Positions 1 through 8,798 are shown, counted from the stretch's first letter. The stretch: DNA of 33,385 nucleotides from an uncultured Bacteroidales bacterium (GCA_945787885.1 CALZJF010000027.1:1-33385); one strand, 5' to 3'. Numbers and translations are program-made. The notes: generated by a model not told the origin, from the sequence alone.

Positions 1-130
1 AATTTGAACTATATTTGAGCCGTAGGACATACATAGAGTGTAATCCTCTTAAATCTCTGAATATCAGTGGTTTTGTTACTTTTATCGTTTCTTGCCTTAC
101 GTTGAGGATGTGACTCCTGATTAACATTCT

Positions 131-1504
131 CTACTTTCCCACGCAGAAACGGGAAAATATGGTGCTGATAACCTCATCGGAGGTGATGGCTCCACCGAGG
201 ATTTCAGAAAGATGGTGGAGGCATTCGCGTAAATCTTGCGCGATGAAGTCGCCAGAAATGCCCGCTTTCAGACCTTCTGCTACGCGAAGTAGAGCCGACT
301 TGGCTTGGAGAAGAGCATCATAGTGGCGGAGGTTGGTGACGATGGTGTCTGATGAAGCTGTGGAGAAACGGGCATCGGCAATGGCTTTGAGGCGTTGTTC
401 TAACAGGTGCATTCCATCGCCCGTCTGGGCAGAGAGCGTAAGGATGCTGCCTGCATCGGGGGATGCAGGAAGCGCGTTGGAAGAAAGGGCGGCGATGGGT
501 GGCAGAAGGTCTGATTTGGTTTGGACGTAGAGGAGAGACTGATGTTCCTCGCCTTCGTACTGGGGAAATGGGGATTGGCCGTCAGAAAGGAGAATGACAA
601 TCTGTGCATGATGTGCTGCCTTCAGGCTGCGCTCGATGCCCATCTGTTCGATGACATCATCCGTTTGCCTGATTCCTGCGGTGTCGATGAAGCGGAAGGT
701 ATGGTCGCCGATGGTGAATGTGGCATCAATGGTATCGCGCGTAGTGCCTTGAATGTCGCTGACGATGGCTCTGTCGTCGTGGACGATGGCATTGAGGAGT
801 GTGCTCTTTCCGACATTGGGAGCTCCGATGATGGCTACGGCGATGCCGTTCTTGATGGCATTTCCTACGGCAAAGCTGCTCGTCAGACTATCTATAGAAG
901 AGATAAGGAGGTGAGCCTGGGAAGAAAGTTCGGAACGGTCAGCAAACTCCAAATCTTCATGGTCAGAGAAATCGAGTTCCAACTCAAGGAGCGCGGTCAG
1001 TTGCAGTAGTCGATCGCGGATGGTGGTCAGCGCATGACTGTAGGTGCCGCGCATTTGAGCCATGGCGATACGGTGCGTGGCTGCATTGTTAGCGGCGATG
1101 ACGTCTGCCACAGCCTCTGCTTGTGCCAAATCGAGACGTCCATTCAGGAATGCTCTTTGCGTGAACTCTCCAGGGCGCGCGGCACGGCATCCCGCAGCAA
1201 TGAGTTGCCGACAAACCTCCTGAAGAATGTAGGCAGAACCATGACAACTGATTTCAACGCTATCTTCGCCAGTATAGCTGTGTGGAGCACGAAACAGGCT
1301 GACCAGCACTTCGTCGATAATAGTCCCTTCAGGCGAGAGGAAATTTCCGAAGTGTAAGGTGTGGCTCTTTCCTGCGGATAGTGGGCGTTTCCCTGAAAAA
1401 AGAGTGTCAGTAATAGTTATAGAGGACGGGCCACTGACGCGCACGATGCCAATAGCACCGCCTTGCGATGTAGCTACAGCACAGATGGTATCTTTGTCGG
1501 ACAT
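131..1504 (-). CDS. mnmE: tRNA modification GTPase MnmE (TrmE)
   Basis: MnmE works with MnmG to build the (carboxymethyl)aminomethyl group on U34 of certain tRNAs, in the cytoplasm. The 457-residue protein has the full family layout. An N-terminal tetrahydrofolate-binding domain covers roughly residues 1-120. A helical domain is interrupted by a G domain with P-loop GAPNVGKST (227-235), G2 TTRDT (254-258), G3 DTAG (274-277) and G4 TKSD (329-332). The protein ends in FCVGK (453-457), the C-(I/L/V)-G-K tail whose Cys is needed for modification. Length is normal for the family and nothing is missing. It is divergent from the antiporter gene, with about 150 bp between the two starts. I saw no clear -7 box for mnmE; the nearest is an off-consensus TATAATTTG on the minus strand near 1555-1563. 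Confidence 0.97.
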   Translation of the reverse strand: MSDKDTICAVATSQGGAIGIVRVSGPSSITITDTLFSGKRPLSAGKSHTLHFGNFLSPEGTIIDEVLVSLFRAPHSYTGEDSVEISCHGSAYILQEVCRQLIAAGCRAARPGEFTQRAFLNGRLDLAQAEAVADVIAANNAATHRIAMAQMRGTYSHALTTIRDRLLQLTALLELELDFSDHEDLEFADRSELSSQAHLLISSIDSLTSSFAVGNAIKNGIAVAIIGAPNVGKSTLLNAIVHDDRAIVSDIQGTTRDTIDATFTIGDHTFRFIDTAGIRQTDDVIEQMGIERSLKAAHHAQIVILLSDGQSPFPQYEGEEHQSLLYVQTKSDLLPPIAALSSNALPASPDAGSILTLSAQTGDGMHLLEQRLKAIADARFSTASSDTIVTNLRHYDALLQAKSALLRVAEGLKAGISGDFIAQDLRECLHHLSEILGGAITSDEVISTIFSRFCVGK

Positions 1505-1627
1505 AAAATTATGAGGAGGATGAATGGTGGATGGATTCTGCTATATGTCAGGCTCAAATTATAGTCTAACCATCGCAGGAAAATTCCTTTTAGAGAGAGA
1601 AAGAAGAGAGGAAGAGATAATTTTTTG

Positions 1628-1635
1628 TAATTTTG
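1628..1635 (+). promoter_or_regulatory. candidate -7 box of the antiporter gene
   Basis: TAATTTTG matches the Bacteroidota -7 consensus TAnnTTTG and lies 19 bases before the ATG at 1655, so the leader would be very short. I found no convincing TTG-type -33 element 19-21 bases further upstream, so this is a candidate only. Confidence 0.45.
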
Positions 1636-1654
1636 TGGTCAAAATTATAGGTTC

Positions 1655-2962
1655 ATGACACATAAAAAAGGATTTTTGGCATTGAGCCCCATCCTGCTTT
1701 TAGCAGTATTGTTTCTGGGGTTAGGACTTCTATGGGGCGATTTCTACAAAGTTCCGCTGGTGGTGGTATTTGGAATAGTGCTGGTGTATGCCGTAGGAGT
1801 GTCAAAGGGGCGCAGCATAAGCGAGCGAATAGATGCCGTTTGCGCAGGAGCAGGCGATAAGAATCTGATGTTGATGATATGGATTTTTCTGCTGGCAGGG
1901 AGTTTTGCCCAGATAGCCAAGCAAATGGGTGCGATAGACGCAATGGTGGAGCTGACGCTGTCTGTGATGCCAAGCGTGATGCTGCTTCCGAGTATTTTCT
2001 TGGCAGCTTGCTTTATCTCCATCAGTATAGGGACGAGCGTAGGCACGATAGTGGCACTAAGTCCGATAGCAGCGGGAATGGCGGAGCAGACGGGGCTTTC
2101 TGCTGCATTATTGGTAGCATGTGCAGTGGGCGGAGCTTTCTTTGGCGACAATTTGAGCTTCATCTCAGATACAACCATCGTGGCTACCCGTACACAGAAC
2201 GTTCGGCTCTCAGATAAATTCCGGGCGAACGTGAGAATAGCAGTCCCGGCAGCAGTGATTACCTTTTCGATACTCCTTGCACTGAGTCTGTCAACAGCTA
2301 CCGGTCATGGCGACTTTGCTGTGAGCGGCTTCGAGGATATTCCTAACAGCACGTTTATCAAAGTATTGCCCTATCTCTGTGTGTTAGCATTTGCTGCCAT
2401 GGGGATGAATGTGATACTTGTGCTGGTGGTGGGGAATATACTCTCGGTGGTTATAGGATTGTTGCTGGGCGATTTCTGTGTCTCTTCGGCTATGGGAGCA
2501 TCGGCTGACGGCATGAAGGGCATGACGGAAACCATTCTCATAGCCCTGATGGCAGGAGGATTGATGGAACTGATACGACGGGGAGGAGGTATCGGGTATC
2601 TTATTTACCATCTGACCCGCGGTGTAAAGGGGAAGCGCGGCGCGGAAGGTGCGATTGCGGCATTAGTGTGCCTGACCAACTGCTGCACTGCCAACAACAC
2701 CGTTGCCATACTTTCCGTAGGAAAAATCAGCGCGGAGATAGCCAACAGGTTTGGAGTGAACCGCTGTAAGAGTGCATCATTGCTCGATACATTCTCGTGC
2801 GTCATACAAGGGGTGTTACCCTATGGAGCCCAACTTCTGATAGCAGCAGGACTAACAGGGCTTAACCCCGTAGAAATCATTCCGCACCTCTACTACAACT
2901 TTGTGCTTGCGGTTGTAGCATTGGGAGGAATCCTGCTGCGTTATCCCATGAAATATAGTTGA
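1655..2962 (+). CDS. nhaC: Na+/H+ antiporter, NhaC family
   Basis: This is a polytopic inner-membrane protein of 435 residues, predicted to exchange Na+ for H+ in pH and sodium homeostasis. Long hydrophobic segments run the whole length (for example about 9-27, 33-49, 71-86, 107-123, 128-145, 150-165, 196-213, and several more to the C terminus), giving about 11-12 membrane spans. The conserved family signature GDNLSFISDTT (164-174), followed by ATRTQ (177-181), and the Ser/Gly/Thr-rich segment SIGTSVGT (124-131) support the NhaC (Pfam Na_H_antiporter) assignment. The actual substrate is inferred; some relatives exchange malate/lactate or amino acids. It is the only plus-strand gene in the window, is transcribed alone, and is followed by a hairpin at 3001-3028 facing the convergent rlmI gene. 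Confidence 0.85.
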   Translation: MTHKKGFLALSPILLLAVLFLGLGLLWGDFYKVPLVVVFGIVLVYAVGVSKGRSISERIDAVCAGAGDKNLMLMIWIFLLAGSFAQIAKQMGAIDAMVELTLSVMPSVMLLPSIFLAACFISISIGTSVGTIVALSPIAAGMAEQTGLSAALLVACAVGGAFFGDNLSFISDTTIVATRTQNVRLSDKFRANVRIAVPAAVITFSILLALSLSTATGHGDFAVSGFEDIPNSTFIKVLPYLCVLAFAAMGMNVILVLVVGNILSVVIGLLLGDFCVSSAMGASADGMKGMTETILIALMAGGLMELIRRGGGIGYLIYHLTRGVKGKRGAEGAIAALVCLTNCCTANNTVAILSVGKISAEIANRFGVNRCKSASLLDTFSCVIQGVLPYGAQLLIAAGLTGLNPVEIIPHLYYNFVLAVVALGGILLRYPMKYS

Positions 2963-3000
2963 CGCCTGAACCTAAAAAACAGAGGATGAATGAATATAGT

Positions 3001-3028
3001 AAACGCCCGCCAGTGATGACGGGCGTTT
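3001..3028. terminator. hairpin between convergent genes, likely bidirectional terminator
   Basis: AAACGCCCG at 3001-3009 and CGGGCGTTT at 3020-3028 form a perfect 9-bp stem with a 10-base loop. It lies 38 bases after the antiporter stop codon and 56 bases after the convergent rlmI stop. The stem end supplies a short U/A run on each strand, but there is no long U tract. Confidence 0.6.
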
Positions 3029-3084
3029 GTTATGGGGCATATTGAACAATTCCCATAAACTTTCAGAAGCAGAAAGGGAGGAGG

Positions 3085-4284
3085 CTATTCAACGTAAAGC
3101 ACCAACCCTTTTAGATATTCGCCCTCGGGATGATAGATGTTAATGGGATGGTCAGCAGGTTGATGGAGTTGGTGCAGGATTCTGACGTGTCTTCCACTTT
3201 GTGCTGCTGCCGTGAAGACAGCGAGGCGGAATTGCTCTTTATTGACAGCCTGACTGCAAGAGAAGGTGAACACAATGCCTCCCGGCCGAATTTTCTTGAA
3301 GGCAATAGCATTGAGGCGAGTGTAGCCTTTAAGAGCGTTGCGAAGGGCATCTTTGTGCTTGGCAAAGGCAGGAGGGTCAAGCACGATTAGTTCGTAGTCG
3401 CCGCCTGCCCGTTCCAAATATTTGAAGGCATCTTCGCAAAAAGCCTCATGGCGACTATCATCTGGAAAATTGAGCGCAATATTGCGTCTTGTCAGTTCGA
3501 TTGCTTTGGCAGAAGCATCTACACTGTGGACGCTGACAGCTCCACCACGCATGGCATAAACACTGAATCCGCCCGTATAGCAGAACATGTTGAGAACATT
3601 TTTGCCCATGGAATAGGTCTCCAGCAGGGAGCGATTGTCGCGTTGATCGACAAAGAAGCCCGTTTTTTGACCTTCAAGCCAGTCGATGTGGAACTTTAGT
3701 GCGTTTTCTTCAGCAACGTTAATGTCTGTATGGCCCAGAATAAACTCGTCTTTTGCGTCAAGATGAGCCTTGAAGGGTAGGGTGGTCTCGGATTTGTAGT
3801 AAAGATTCTTTATGGTTCCTTCCGTGGCTTCCGTGATGACATCGGAAATTTCATGTCGTGAGCGGTGCATGCCTACAGAATGTGCCTGCATGACAGCCGT
3901 ATCGCCATAGACATCTATGATGAGGCCAGGAAGACGGTCGCCTTCGCCATGCACGAGGCGAAACATGGTGTTGTCAGAGCGTACGAGTCCCAAGCGTTTG
4001 CGTACGAGCCATGCTTCGTGAATGCGCTTGAGCCAAAACTGGCGGTCGATGGGTTCATCGGCAAAAGACAGTACACGCACGGCAATAGAGCCAATTTGAA
4101 AATGCCCCTTTGCAACGAACACTGTTTCATAACCGTTGGGAGTAGCTACACTCTCCAACACATTGACGATATCGCCTTCTTCGATATGGTCGCCTTCGGT
4201 CTTGAATATGGCACCGCTGAACACCCATGGATGGAAGCGCCTGAGGCTTTCTCCTTTTCCACGGCGAAGTATAATGTTTGTCAT
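3085..4284 (-). CDS. rlmI: class I SAM-dependent 23S rRNA methyltransferase, RlmI type
   Basis: Predicted S-adenosylmethionine-dependent methyltransferase that makes 5-methylcytosine in 23S rRNA (C1962 in E. coli). The 399 residues match RlmI in length and order. An N-terminal PUA-like RNA-binding domain (about 1-75) begins with the typical RGKGESLRRFHPWVFSGAI context. A middle domain ends in EGQKTGFFVDQRDNR (204-218). The Rossmann methyltransferase domain carries SAM motif NMFCYTGGFS (232-241), DPPAFAK (303-309) and FSCS (341-344). Cys343 is the expected catalytic nucleophile. It follows the exonuclease gene by 54 bp on the same strand, so the two probably share a transcript. The exact target base is inferred from the family. 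Confidence 0.9.
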   Translation of the reverse strand: MTNIILRRGKGESLRRFHPWVFSGAIFKTEGDHIEEGDIVNVLESVATPNGYETVFVAKGHFQIGSIAVRVLSFADEPIDRQFWLKRIHEAWLVRKRLGLVRSDNTMFRLVHGEGDRLPGLIIDVYGDTAVMQAHSVGMHRSRHEISDVITEATEGTIKNLYYKSETTLPFKAHLDAKDEFILGHTDINVAEENALKFHIDWLEGQKTGFFVDQRDNRSLLETYSMGKNVLNMFCYTGGFSVYAMRGGAVSVHSVDASAKAIELTRRNIALNFPDDSRHEAFCEDAFKYLERAGGDYELIVLDPPAFAKHKDALRNALKGYTRLNAIAFKKIRPGGIVFTFSCSQAVNKEQFRLAVFTAAAQSGRHVRILHQLHQPADHPINIYHPEGEYLKGLVLYVE

Positions 4285-4338
4285 GATGATTCTTTCTTTT
4301 CGATAGGGAATGTGAGAGGACTGTGAAAAGAGATGCCG

Positions 4339-4980
4339 TTACTCTTCTGCACTTTGATTTTCGACAGGACAGGGGACCAGAAAATAATCGCCAGAGTGGT
4401 GAAGTTCTGTCATAATCTTGTAGAGATGAATGCAGGCAGCGGCATCCGTGGCGGCATAGATGCGCTGTTTTTCATCTAACACATCGGCTTCCCAGTTAGA
4501 GAGTTGGGCATTCTTGGATATTCTCTTCTTCAAGAAATTGGCATAGAGCTTCTGCAGGCTCATATCTTCTATGCCCATTCCTGTGGCTATATGCTGCAAA
4601 TCGGTGAAGCCTGCTGGATGAAACTCCGGTTTTCGGTGGGTCAAAGCCCTGAAATCATCGTGGAGAGAGAGCCCGACCTTGTGTATGGCGGGGTCTTCAA
4701 GAATTGAGGATATGCACGCAGGGAATCCCATAAAATTGAGGCGGAAGAGGAAGCAAATCTCTTCCGTAGCCACTTGAAGGAGTGCTACAGGATATTGCAG
4801 GCCACGCTTGAACGAGGGGCGAGTCTCTGTGTCGATACCGATGAGAGGGAATTTGCGCAAATAGTCAGCAGCTCTCACTGCTTCGTTTTCGCTTTGTACA
4901 ACAATGATTTTTCCCTCAAAGACATAGCGAGCAAGTTGTGGAATATATGATTTTTCAGTTTTTGAAAATAGTTGGTACAT
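4339..4980 (-). CDS. DEDD-type 3'-5' exonuclease domain protein (RNase D/WRN-like)
   Basis: A 213-residue single-domain exonuclease of the DnaQ-like (DEDD) superfamily. Exo I is DTE at 50-52 (Asp50 and Glu52, in IGIDTETRPSF). Exo II is around Asp108-Asp109 in GLSLHDDFRAL. Exo III is YAATDA (175-180) with Asp179 and the Tyr that defines DEDDy enzymes. All four metal-binding acids are therefore present. It lacks the HRDC domains of full RNase D, so it is a stand-alone nuclease domain. The substrate (RNA or DNA) cannot be told from sequence. It is followed after 54 bp by the rRNA methyltransferase gene and preceded by a repeat-containing 281-bp gap, so it may start its own transcript. The pairing with an rRNA methyltransferase suggests, but does not prove, a role in RNA processing. 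Confidence 0.88.
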   Translation of the reverse strand: MYQLFSKTEKSYIPQLARYVFEGKIIVVQSENEAVRAADYLRKFPLIGIDTETRPSFKRGLQYPVALLQVATEEICFLFRLNFMGFPACISSILEDPAIHKVGLSLHDDFRALTHRKPEFHPAGFTDLQHIATGMGIEDMSLQKLYANFLKKRISKNAQLSNWEADVLDEKQRIYAATDAAACIHLYKIMTELHHSGDYFLVPCPVENQSAEE

Positions 4981-5116
4981 GAATATCCATTTTTGTTTTT
5001 CTGAATTATAAGCAGGTAGTGAACATTAGTTGGTTGCAGGATTTGTTGTGTATGTTAGTTTGGATATTCTCCTTGGCGCATCATTAAGCCATGAAGACAT
5101 TTGTGATTCACCTATA

Positions 5117-5232
5117 ATATGGCAGCTATGCTCCTATATATATTATGCTCCTATATATATATATAACTCGCTCAGCATCCAGACAGCGCATTCAAACAAA
5201 TTTACCTAATTTTAGATGACTAATTTTCATTG
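5117..5232. repeat. degenerate copy of a dispersed intergenic repeat with AT expansions
   Basis: This stretch, in the gap between the exonuclease start (4980) and the DUF5063 stop (5262), contains GCTATGCTCC (5125-5134), two tandem copies of ATGCTCCTATATATAT and, from 5177, GCATCCAGACAGCGCATTC followed by AAACA. The first block matches the complement of GGAGCATAGC at 30471-30480. The second matches 11314 onward and 30508 onward, in the same order as at 30400-30596. The alternating TA tract replaces about 15-20 bases found at 30452-30470. CAAATTTA at 5197-5204 reads TAAATTTG on the minus strand and could act as a -7 box, but it lies 217 bases from the exonuclease start. Confidence 0.6.
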
Positions 5233-5261
5233 CCTGCTTAGAACACTCCTTAAAAGGAATC

Positions 5262-5789
5262 CTACAGCTCGTCAATGTTATCATCGGAGAGCAACTGATG
5301 AATGGCTGTGAGCGCAGACAAAAGCCGACATCCCCAGTTGCTCTTGAAATCTTGAAGACACTCATAGAGTGTAACCTGCATGGCTTCCTCGTTTTCCTGA
5401 CGGAAAGTCTCTACCATATTACGCAGAGGCTGATAGCAGTCAGCAAGGCATTCGCTGATGGTAGAAACAATAGGAGTGTCTGTGTATTTGGAATCAGGAT
5501 GCCAAACATCGAGGAAATCATCGGTTTCTCTGAATATGGCAGCCACGTTGAAACGCACAAAGTTGTAGTCTTCTATGGTGACTGTATCTTGTACGAAGCC
5601 GTAGTATTCCTCCACATCCTCTAACGAGGCGGCACGAAAATAGAGTACAGGGAGAATCTGCTGCATGGTGCGGGCAAATTCTCCACGCTCAGAGCCTTCA
5701 CACTGTTCTATCTGAATACAAAATTGTGTGGCAGTGCTGACAAAATCCAGCACATCATGTCTAAAAAGATGGTTCTCAGAGATTTCCAT
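5262..5789 (-). CDS. DUF5063 family protein
   Basis: A 175-residue, acidic, mostly helical soluble protein without signal peptide or membrane segment. The pattern LDFVSTATQFC near the N terminus, a tyrosine/acid-rich centre (VEEYYGFVQD, VRFNVAAIFRETDDFLDV) and the C-terminal DFKSNWGCRLLSALTAIHQLL resemble DUF5063, a Bacteroidota family of unknown function. I see no catalytic motif. Its ATG at 5789 lies inside the end of the upstream membrane-protein gene (14-base overlap), so translation is probably coupled. It is the last gene of the run MORN protein, glgB, membrane protein, DUF5063. No function can be assigned. Confidence 0.8.
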   Translation of the reverse strand: MEISENHLFRHDVLDFVSTATQFCIQIEQCEGSERGEFARTMQQILPVLYFRAASLEDVEEYYGFVQDTVTIEDYNFVRFNVAAIFRETDDFLDVWHPDSKYTDTPIVSTISECLADCYQPLRNMVETFRQENEEAMQVTLYECLQDFKSNWGCRLLSALTAIHQLLSDDNIDEL

Positions 5790-6657
5790 AAAAATAGTAG
5801 TACCAGTAAGTGTCGCCGTATGCCTCGCGCATTGCGTTTGCTTCAGCTTTCGAGGGTTTGCCCTTTAGAGGACTTTCTTTCCGAAGCGTTTTTTGAAGAG
5901 CTGTGAAGTCGTTATAGTTTGTTTCGACAGCAGTGTTTTGATAAATGAGCAGAGGGTTGGCTGATTTATGGTTGTATAGCACCAATGCTTCTTCCTCAGC
6001 GCGTTGCAAACTATCACTGGGGAGGGTGGCACAGAGTTCTGCCAAACGGGGCAGGTCGCGCCGTAGCATACAGAACAGACGAATGCGCGCTGCTGAGTCT
6101 GGCTCTTGTCCGGAGAGAAAGAAAGTGGAGTCTGGCAGAGTACGTCCTAAGGGAGAAATAAAGAATTTTTCGCCTAAACAACCTTGATTTTCAAGGGCGA
6201 TGATGCGCTGCTTCAGTATTTCAGCAGTGGGATTTTCATATCTTTCTCCTGTCTTTGCCGCCTCATCGTATAGTCCGATTAGGTTGAGCCGTTCCATTCT
6301 CTGCTGTATGACAGACTGTTCGTCAGGACTTGTCAGGACGCAGAACAGAAAAATCGTACAGAAGATTAGGACCAGACTGCGCGGAAGAGAATGAAATATC
6401 CTGACGGGCATAACGCGAACGACTATGACGGCTATTCCCACAAGGAGAGTCATGGCAGCCAATCCGATGTGCCAAGGTTGCAGTTGCAGAATCTGCTGGG
6501 ACTGCTCTGGGGTTTGCGCCTGTTCGCGCAGAATATGGAGTATCTGTTCGGCCTGAAGGCGTGAGGTATAGAAATATACAAATGCTCCGAAGAGCACGAT
6601 TCCAATGAAACGCGCTCTTCGGAGAAAGAGGTTGCTATGTTTTTTTCTAAGGTTCAT
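5776..6657 (-). CDS. hypothetical inner-membrane protein with three N-terminal helices
   Basis: A 293-residue protein I cannot place in a named family. Three hydrophobic segments are visible, at about 17-31, 63-82 and 93-110. They are followed by about 180 polar, helix-rich residues containing Leu/Ala-Glu repeats that could be a TPR-like helical domain (for example PRLAELCATLP and RAEEEALVLYN). The C terminus is very aromatic: YGDTYWYYYFYGNL, a tail reminiscent of some Bacteroidota membrane proteins of unknown function. The basic N terminus (MNLRKKHSNLFLRRAR) favours a cytoplasmic start. The ATG overlaps the glgB stop as ATGA (6654-6657), and its 3' end overlaps the DUF5063 start, so all three are probably translated together. 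Whether it works with glycogen metabolism is unknown. Confidence 0.75.
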   Translation of the reverse strand: MNLRKKHSNLFLRRARFIGIVLFGAFVYFYTSRLQAEQILHILREQAQTPEQSQQILQLQPWHIGLAAMTLLVGIAVIVVRVMPVRIFHSLPRSLVLIFCTIFLFCVLTSPDEQSVIQQRMERLNLIGLYDEAAKTGERYENPTAEILKQRIIALENQGCLGEKFFISPLGRTLPDSTFFLSGQEPDSAARIRLFCMLRRDLPRLAELCATLPSDSLQRAEEEALVLYNHKSANPLLIYQNTAVETNYNDFTALQKTLRKESPLKGKPSKAEANAMREAYGDTYWYYYFYGNL

Positions 6658-8798
6658 TCAGCTTTAGCCTGATTCTTGGCCTTTGTGGTTTTTTTTGCTT
6701 TGGGGGCAGCTTTAGCTTTTTCCTCAGCAGGACTATTTGATTCTTCCGGCGAAGGGTTCTTACGAAGTACCATGGCGGAACGCGCAGGGAGATAGAGCTT
6801 CAGCCATCCCTTGCCGTCGCGAGCGAGGAGGGGATCAAAATTGGTAAAGTGCTTCACGCTGTCATCGTTCAGCCCAAAACCTCCGAACGCAGGATCGTCA
6901 GTGTTTAGCACTACGGAGTAGTCTCCCTGTGGCACCATGAATCCATAATCCGTGAACGAACGGTTGGGCGAGAAATTAAAGAAGAAGAAGAGGTCGCCGC
7001 GGCAGTATGCCAACACTTGGTCGCCATCGTTGTGCCAAATCTCCTGTACGGGAGTCTTCTGGAATTTCTTCATGCCCTTGATGAGTTTTATCATAGCCTC
7101 ATCGAAGTCGCCCAGATAGTGGTAGCAGAGCTCCTTATTATCGACAAGATTCCACTGGCGGCGTGCATATTTGTAGCTCCAGCCGTTGCCTTCGCGCGGG
7201 AAGTCTATCCATTCGGGATGTCCGTATTCATTACCCATGAAGTTCAGATAGCCACCATTGATGGTAGAGGCAGTCACGAGTCGAATCATCTTGTGAAGAG
7301 CTATTCCGCGGTGAGCCATGAAGTTTTCATCGCCCTTCTTGAAATGCCAGTACATGTCAGCGTCAATCAGGCGAAAGACAATGGTCTTATCGCCGACGAG
7401 GGCTTGGTCGTGGCTTTCAGCGTAGGAGATAGTGGCTTCGTCAGCACGCCGGTTGGTCAGTTCCCAGAAGATGCTGGAAGGTTTCCAGTCTTCATCTTTC
7501 CGCTCCTTGATGGTCTTTATCCAATAGTCGGGGATGTTCATCGCCATACGGTAGTCAAATCCCATTCCGCCATCCTTAAATGGCAGGGCAAGACCTGGCA
7601 TTCCCGATACTTCCTCAGCAATAGTGATGGCATTAGGATTCACCTGATGAATCAGTTCGTTCGCCAGTGTCAGATAGCAGATGGCATCGACATCCTGACT
7701 TCCATTGTAGTAGTCGCCATATCCTCCGAATGCTTGTCCGAGGCCGTGGCTGTAATAGAGCATGGAAGTGACTCCGTCAAAGCGGAAACCATCGAAATGA
7801 TACTCTTCCAGCCAGAATCGGCAGTTGGAGAGCAAGAAGTGGATGACTTCATTCTTGCCATAGTCGAAGCAGAGGCTATCCCAAGCGGGATGTTCGCGAC
7901 GATCGCCTTGGCAGAAATATTGGCAGGGGTCGCCGGCAAAATTGCCGAGGCCTTCATTTTCATTCTTCACGGCATGGCTCTGCACAAGGTCCATGATGAC
8001 GGCAACGCCTTGCTCATGCGCAGCGTCAATCAGGGCTTTCAGTTCATCGGGCGTGCCGCATCGGCTGCTGGCTGCAAAGAAGGAGCTGACGTGATAGCCG
8101 AAGGAGCCATAGTAGGGATGCTCCTGAATGGCCATTATCTGAATGCAGTTATAGCCGTCCTTGACAATGCGCGGAAGCACATTCTCACGGAACTCATTGT
8201 AGGTGCCCACCTTCTCGGCATCCTGCGACATACCCACGTGGCATTCATAAATCAGAAGAGGGTCTTTGCAGGCCTTAAACTTTTTAGTCTTAAACACATA
8301 GGGGTGTTCAGGAGCCCACACCTGTGCGCTGAAAATATGTGTTTGCTCGTCCTGGACGGCACGGGTGCAATATGCAGGAATACGCTCGCCTTGTCCGCCT
8401 TCCCAGTGGACCGACAGCTTGTAAAGGTCGCCATGATGCAGGGCTTTGCTGGGAAGTTTCAGCTCCCAGTTGCCGCTATCACCGAGTCTCTTAAACTCAT
8501 ACTCCGGCATTTCCTTCCAGTCGTTGCACTGTCCGATGAGGAAAATGCGGGTAGCATTCGGAGCCCATTCGCGGAGCACCCACTGTCTTGGAGTGCGATG
8601 AAGTCCGAAATACAAATGTCCGCTGGCAAAATCCACGAGTGAACTTCCGCCAGCCAGCTCCTTCATCTTGCGTGCGGCGTAGTCGTAACGCCCCTGAATA
8701 GCATCATTGAAGGGTTCGAGCCAAGGGTCTTTCTTGACGATTTTCAGTTTCGGAGCAGCCTTAACTTTTGGTGCTGCCTTTACGGATTTCTTTGCCAT
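6654..8798 (-). CDS. glgB: 1,4-alpha-glucan branching enzyme, GH13_8 (eukaryote-like) type, with Lys/Ala-rich tails
   Basis: Cuts an alpha-1,4-glucan and re-attaches the piece as an alpha-1,6 branch during glycogen synthesis. The 714-residue protein has an N-terminal CBM48-like beta domain (about 55-165), the GH13 barrel (about 180-580) and a C-terminal beta domain (about 590-680). Conserved regions are DLVQSHAVKN (270-279), DGFRFDG (336-342; nucleophile Asp341, Arg339), AEEVSGMP (394-401; acid/base Glu395) and YAESHDQ (459-465; Asp464). The SHA and YAESHDQ forms are those of plant/animal-type branching enzymes rather than E. coli GlgB. Odd features are the Lys/Ala-rich ends: residues 2-23 carry 9 Lys, and about 694-713 form a second KAxPKAKK-like tail. 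The upstream MORN gene is 61 bp away and the next gene overlaps by 4 bp. Confidence 0.95.
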   Translation of the reverse strand: MAKKSVKAAPKVKAAPKLKIVKKDPWLEPFNDAIQGRYDYAARKMKELAGGSSLVDFASGHLYFGLHRTPRQWVLREWAPNATRIFLIGQCNDWKEMPEYEFKRLGDSGNWELKLPSKALHHGDLYKLSVHWEGGQGERIPAYCTRAVQDEQTHIFSAQVWAPEHPYVFKTKKFKACKDPLLIYECHVGMSQDAEKVGTYNEFRENVLPRIVKDGYNCIQIMAIQEHPYYGSFGYHVSSFFAASSRCGTPDELKALIDAAHEQGVAVIMDLVQSHAVKNENEGLGNFAGDPCQYFCQGDRREHPAWDSLCFDYGKNEVIHFLLSNCRFWLEEYHFDGFRFDGVTSMLYYSHGLGQAFGGYGDYYNGSQDVDAICYLTLANELIHQVNPNAITIAEEVSGMPGLALPFKDGGMGFDYRMAMNIPDYWIKTIKERKDEDWKPSSIFWELTNRRADEATISYAESHDQALVGDKTIVFRLIDADMYWHFKKGDENFMAHRGIALHKMIRLVTASTINGGYLNFMGNEYGHPEWIDFPREGNGWSYKYARRQWNLVDNKELCYHYLGDFDEAMIKLIKGMKKFQKTPVQEIWHNDGDQVLAYCRGDLFFFFNFSPNRSFTDYGFMVPQGDYSVVLNTDDPAFGGFGLNDDSVKHFTNFDPLLARDGKGWLKLYLPARSAMVLRKNPSPEESNSPAEEKAKAAPKAKKTTKAKNQAKAE

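Noticed and set aside
7017-8642. 541-residue open frame on the plus strand inside glgB
   Set aside because: It is exactly antisense to strongly conserved GH13 sequence, its product matches no family, and such long shadows are common opposite GC-rich codons.
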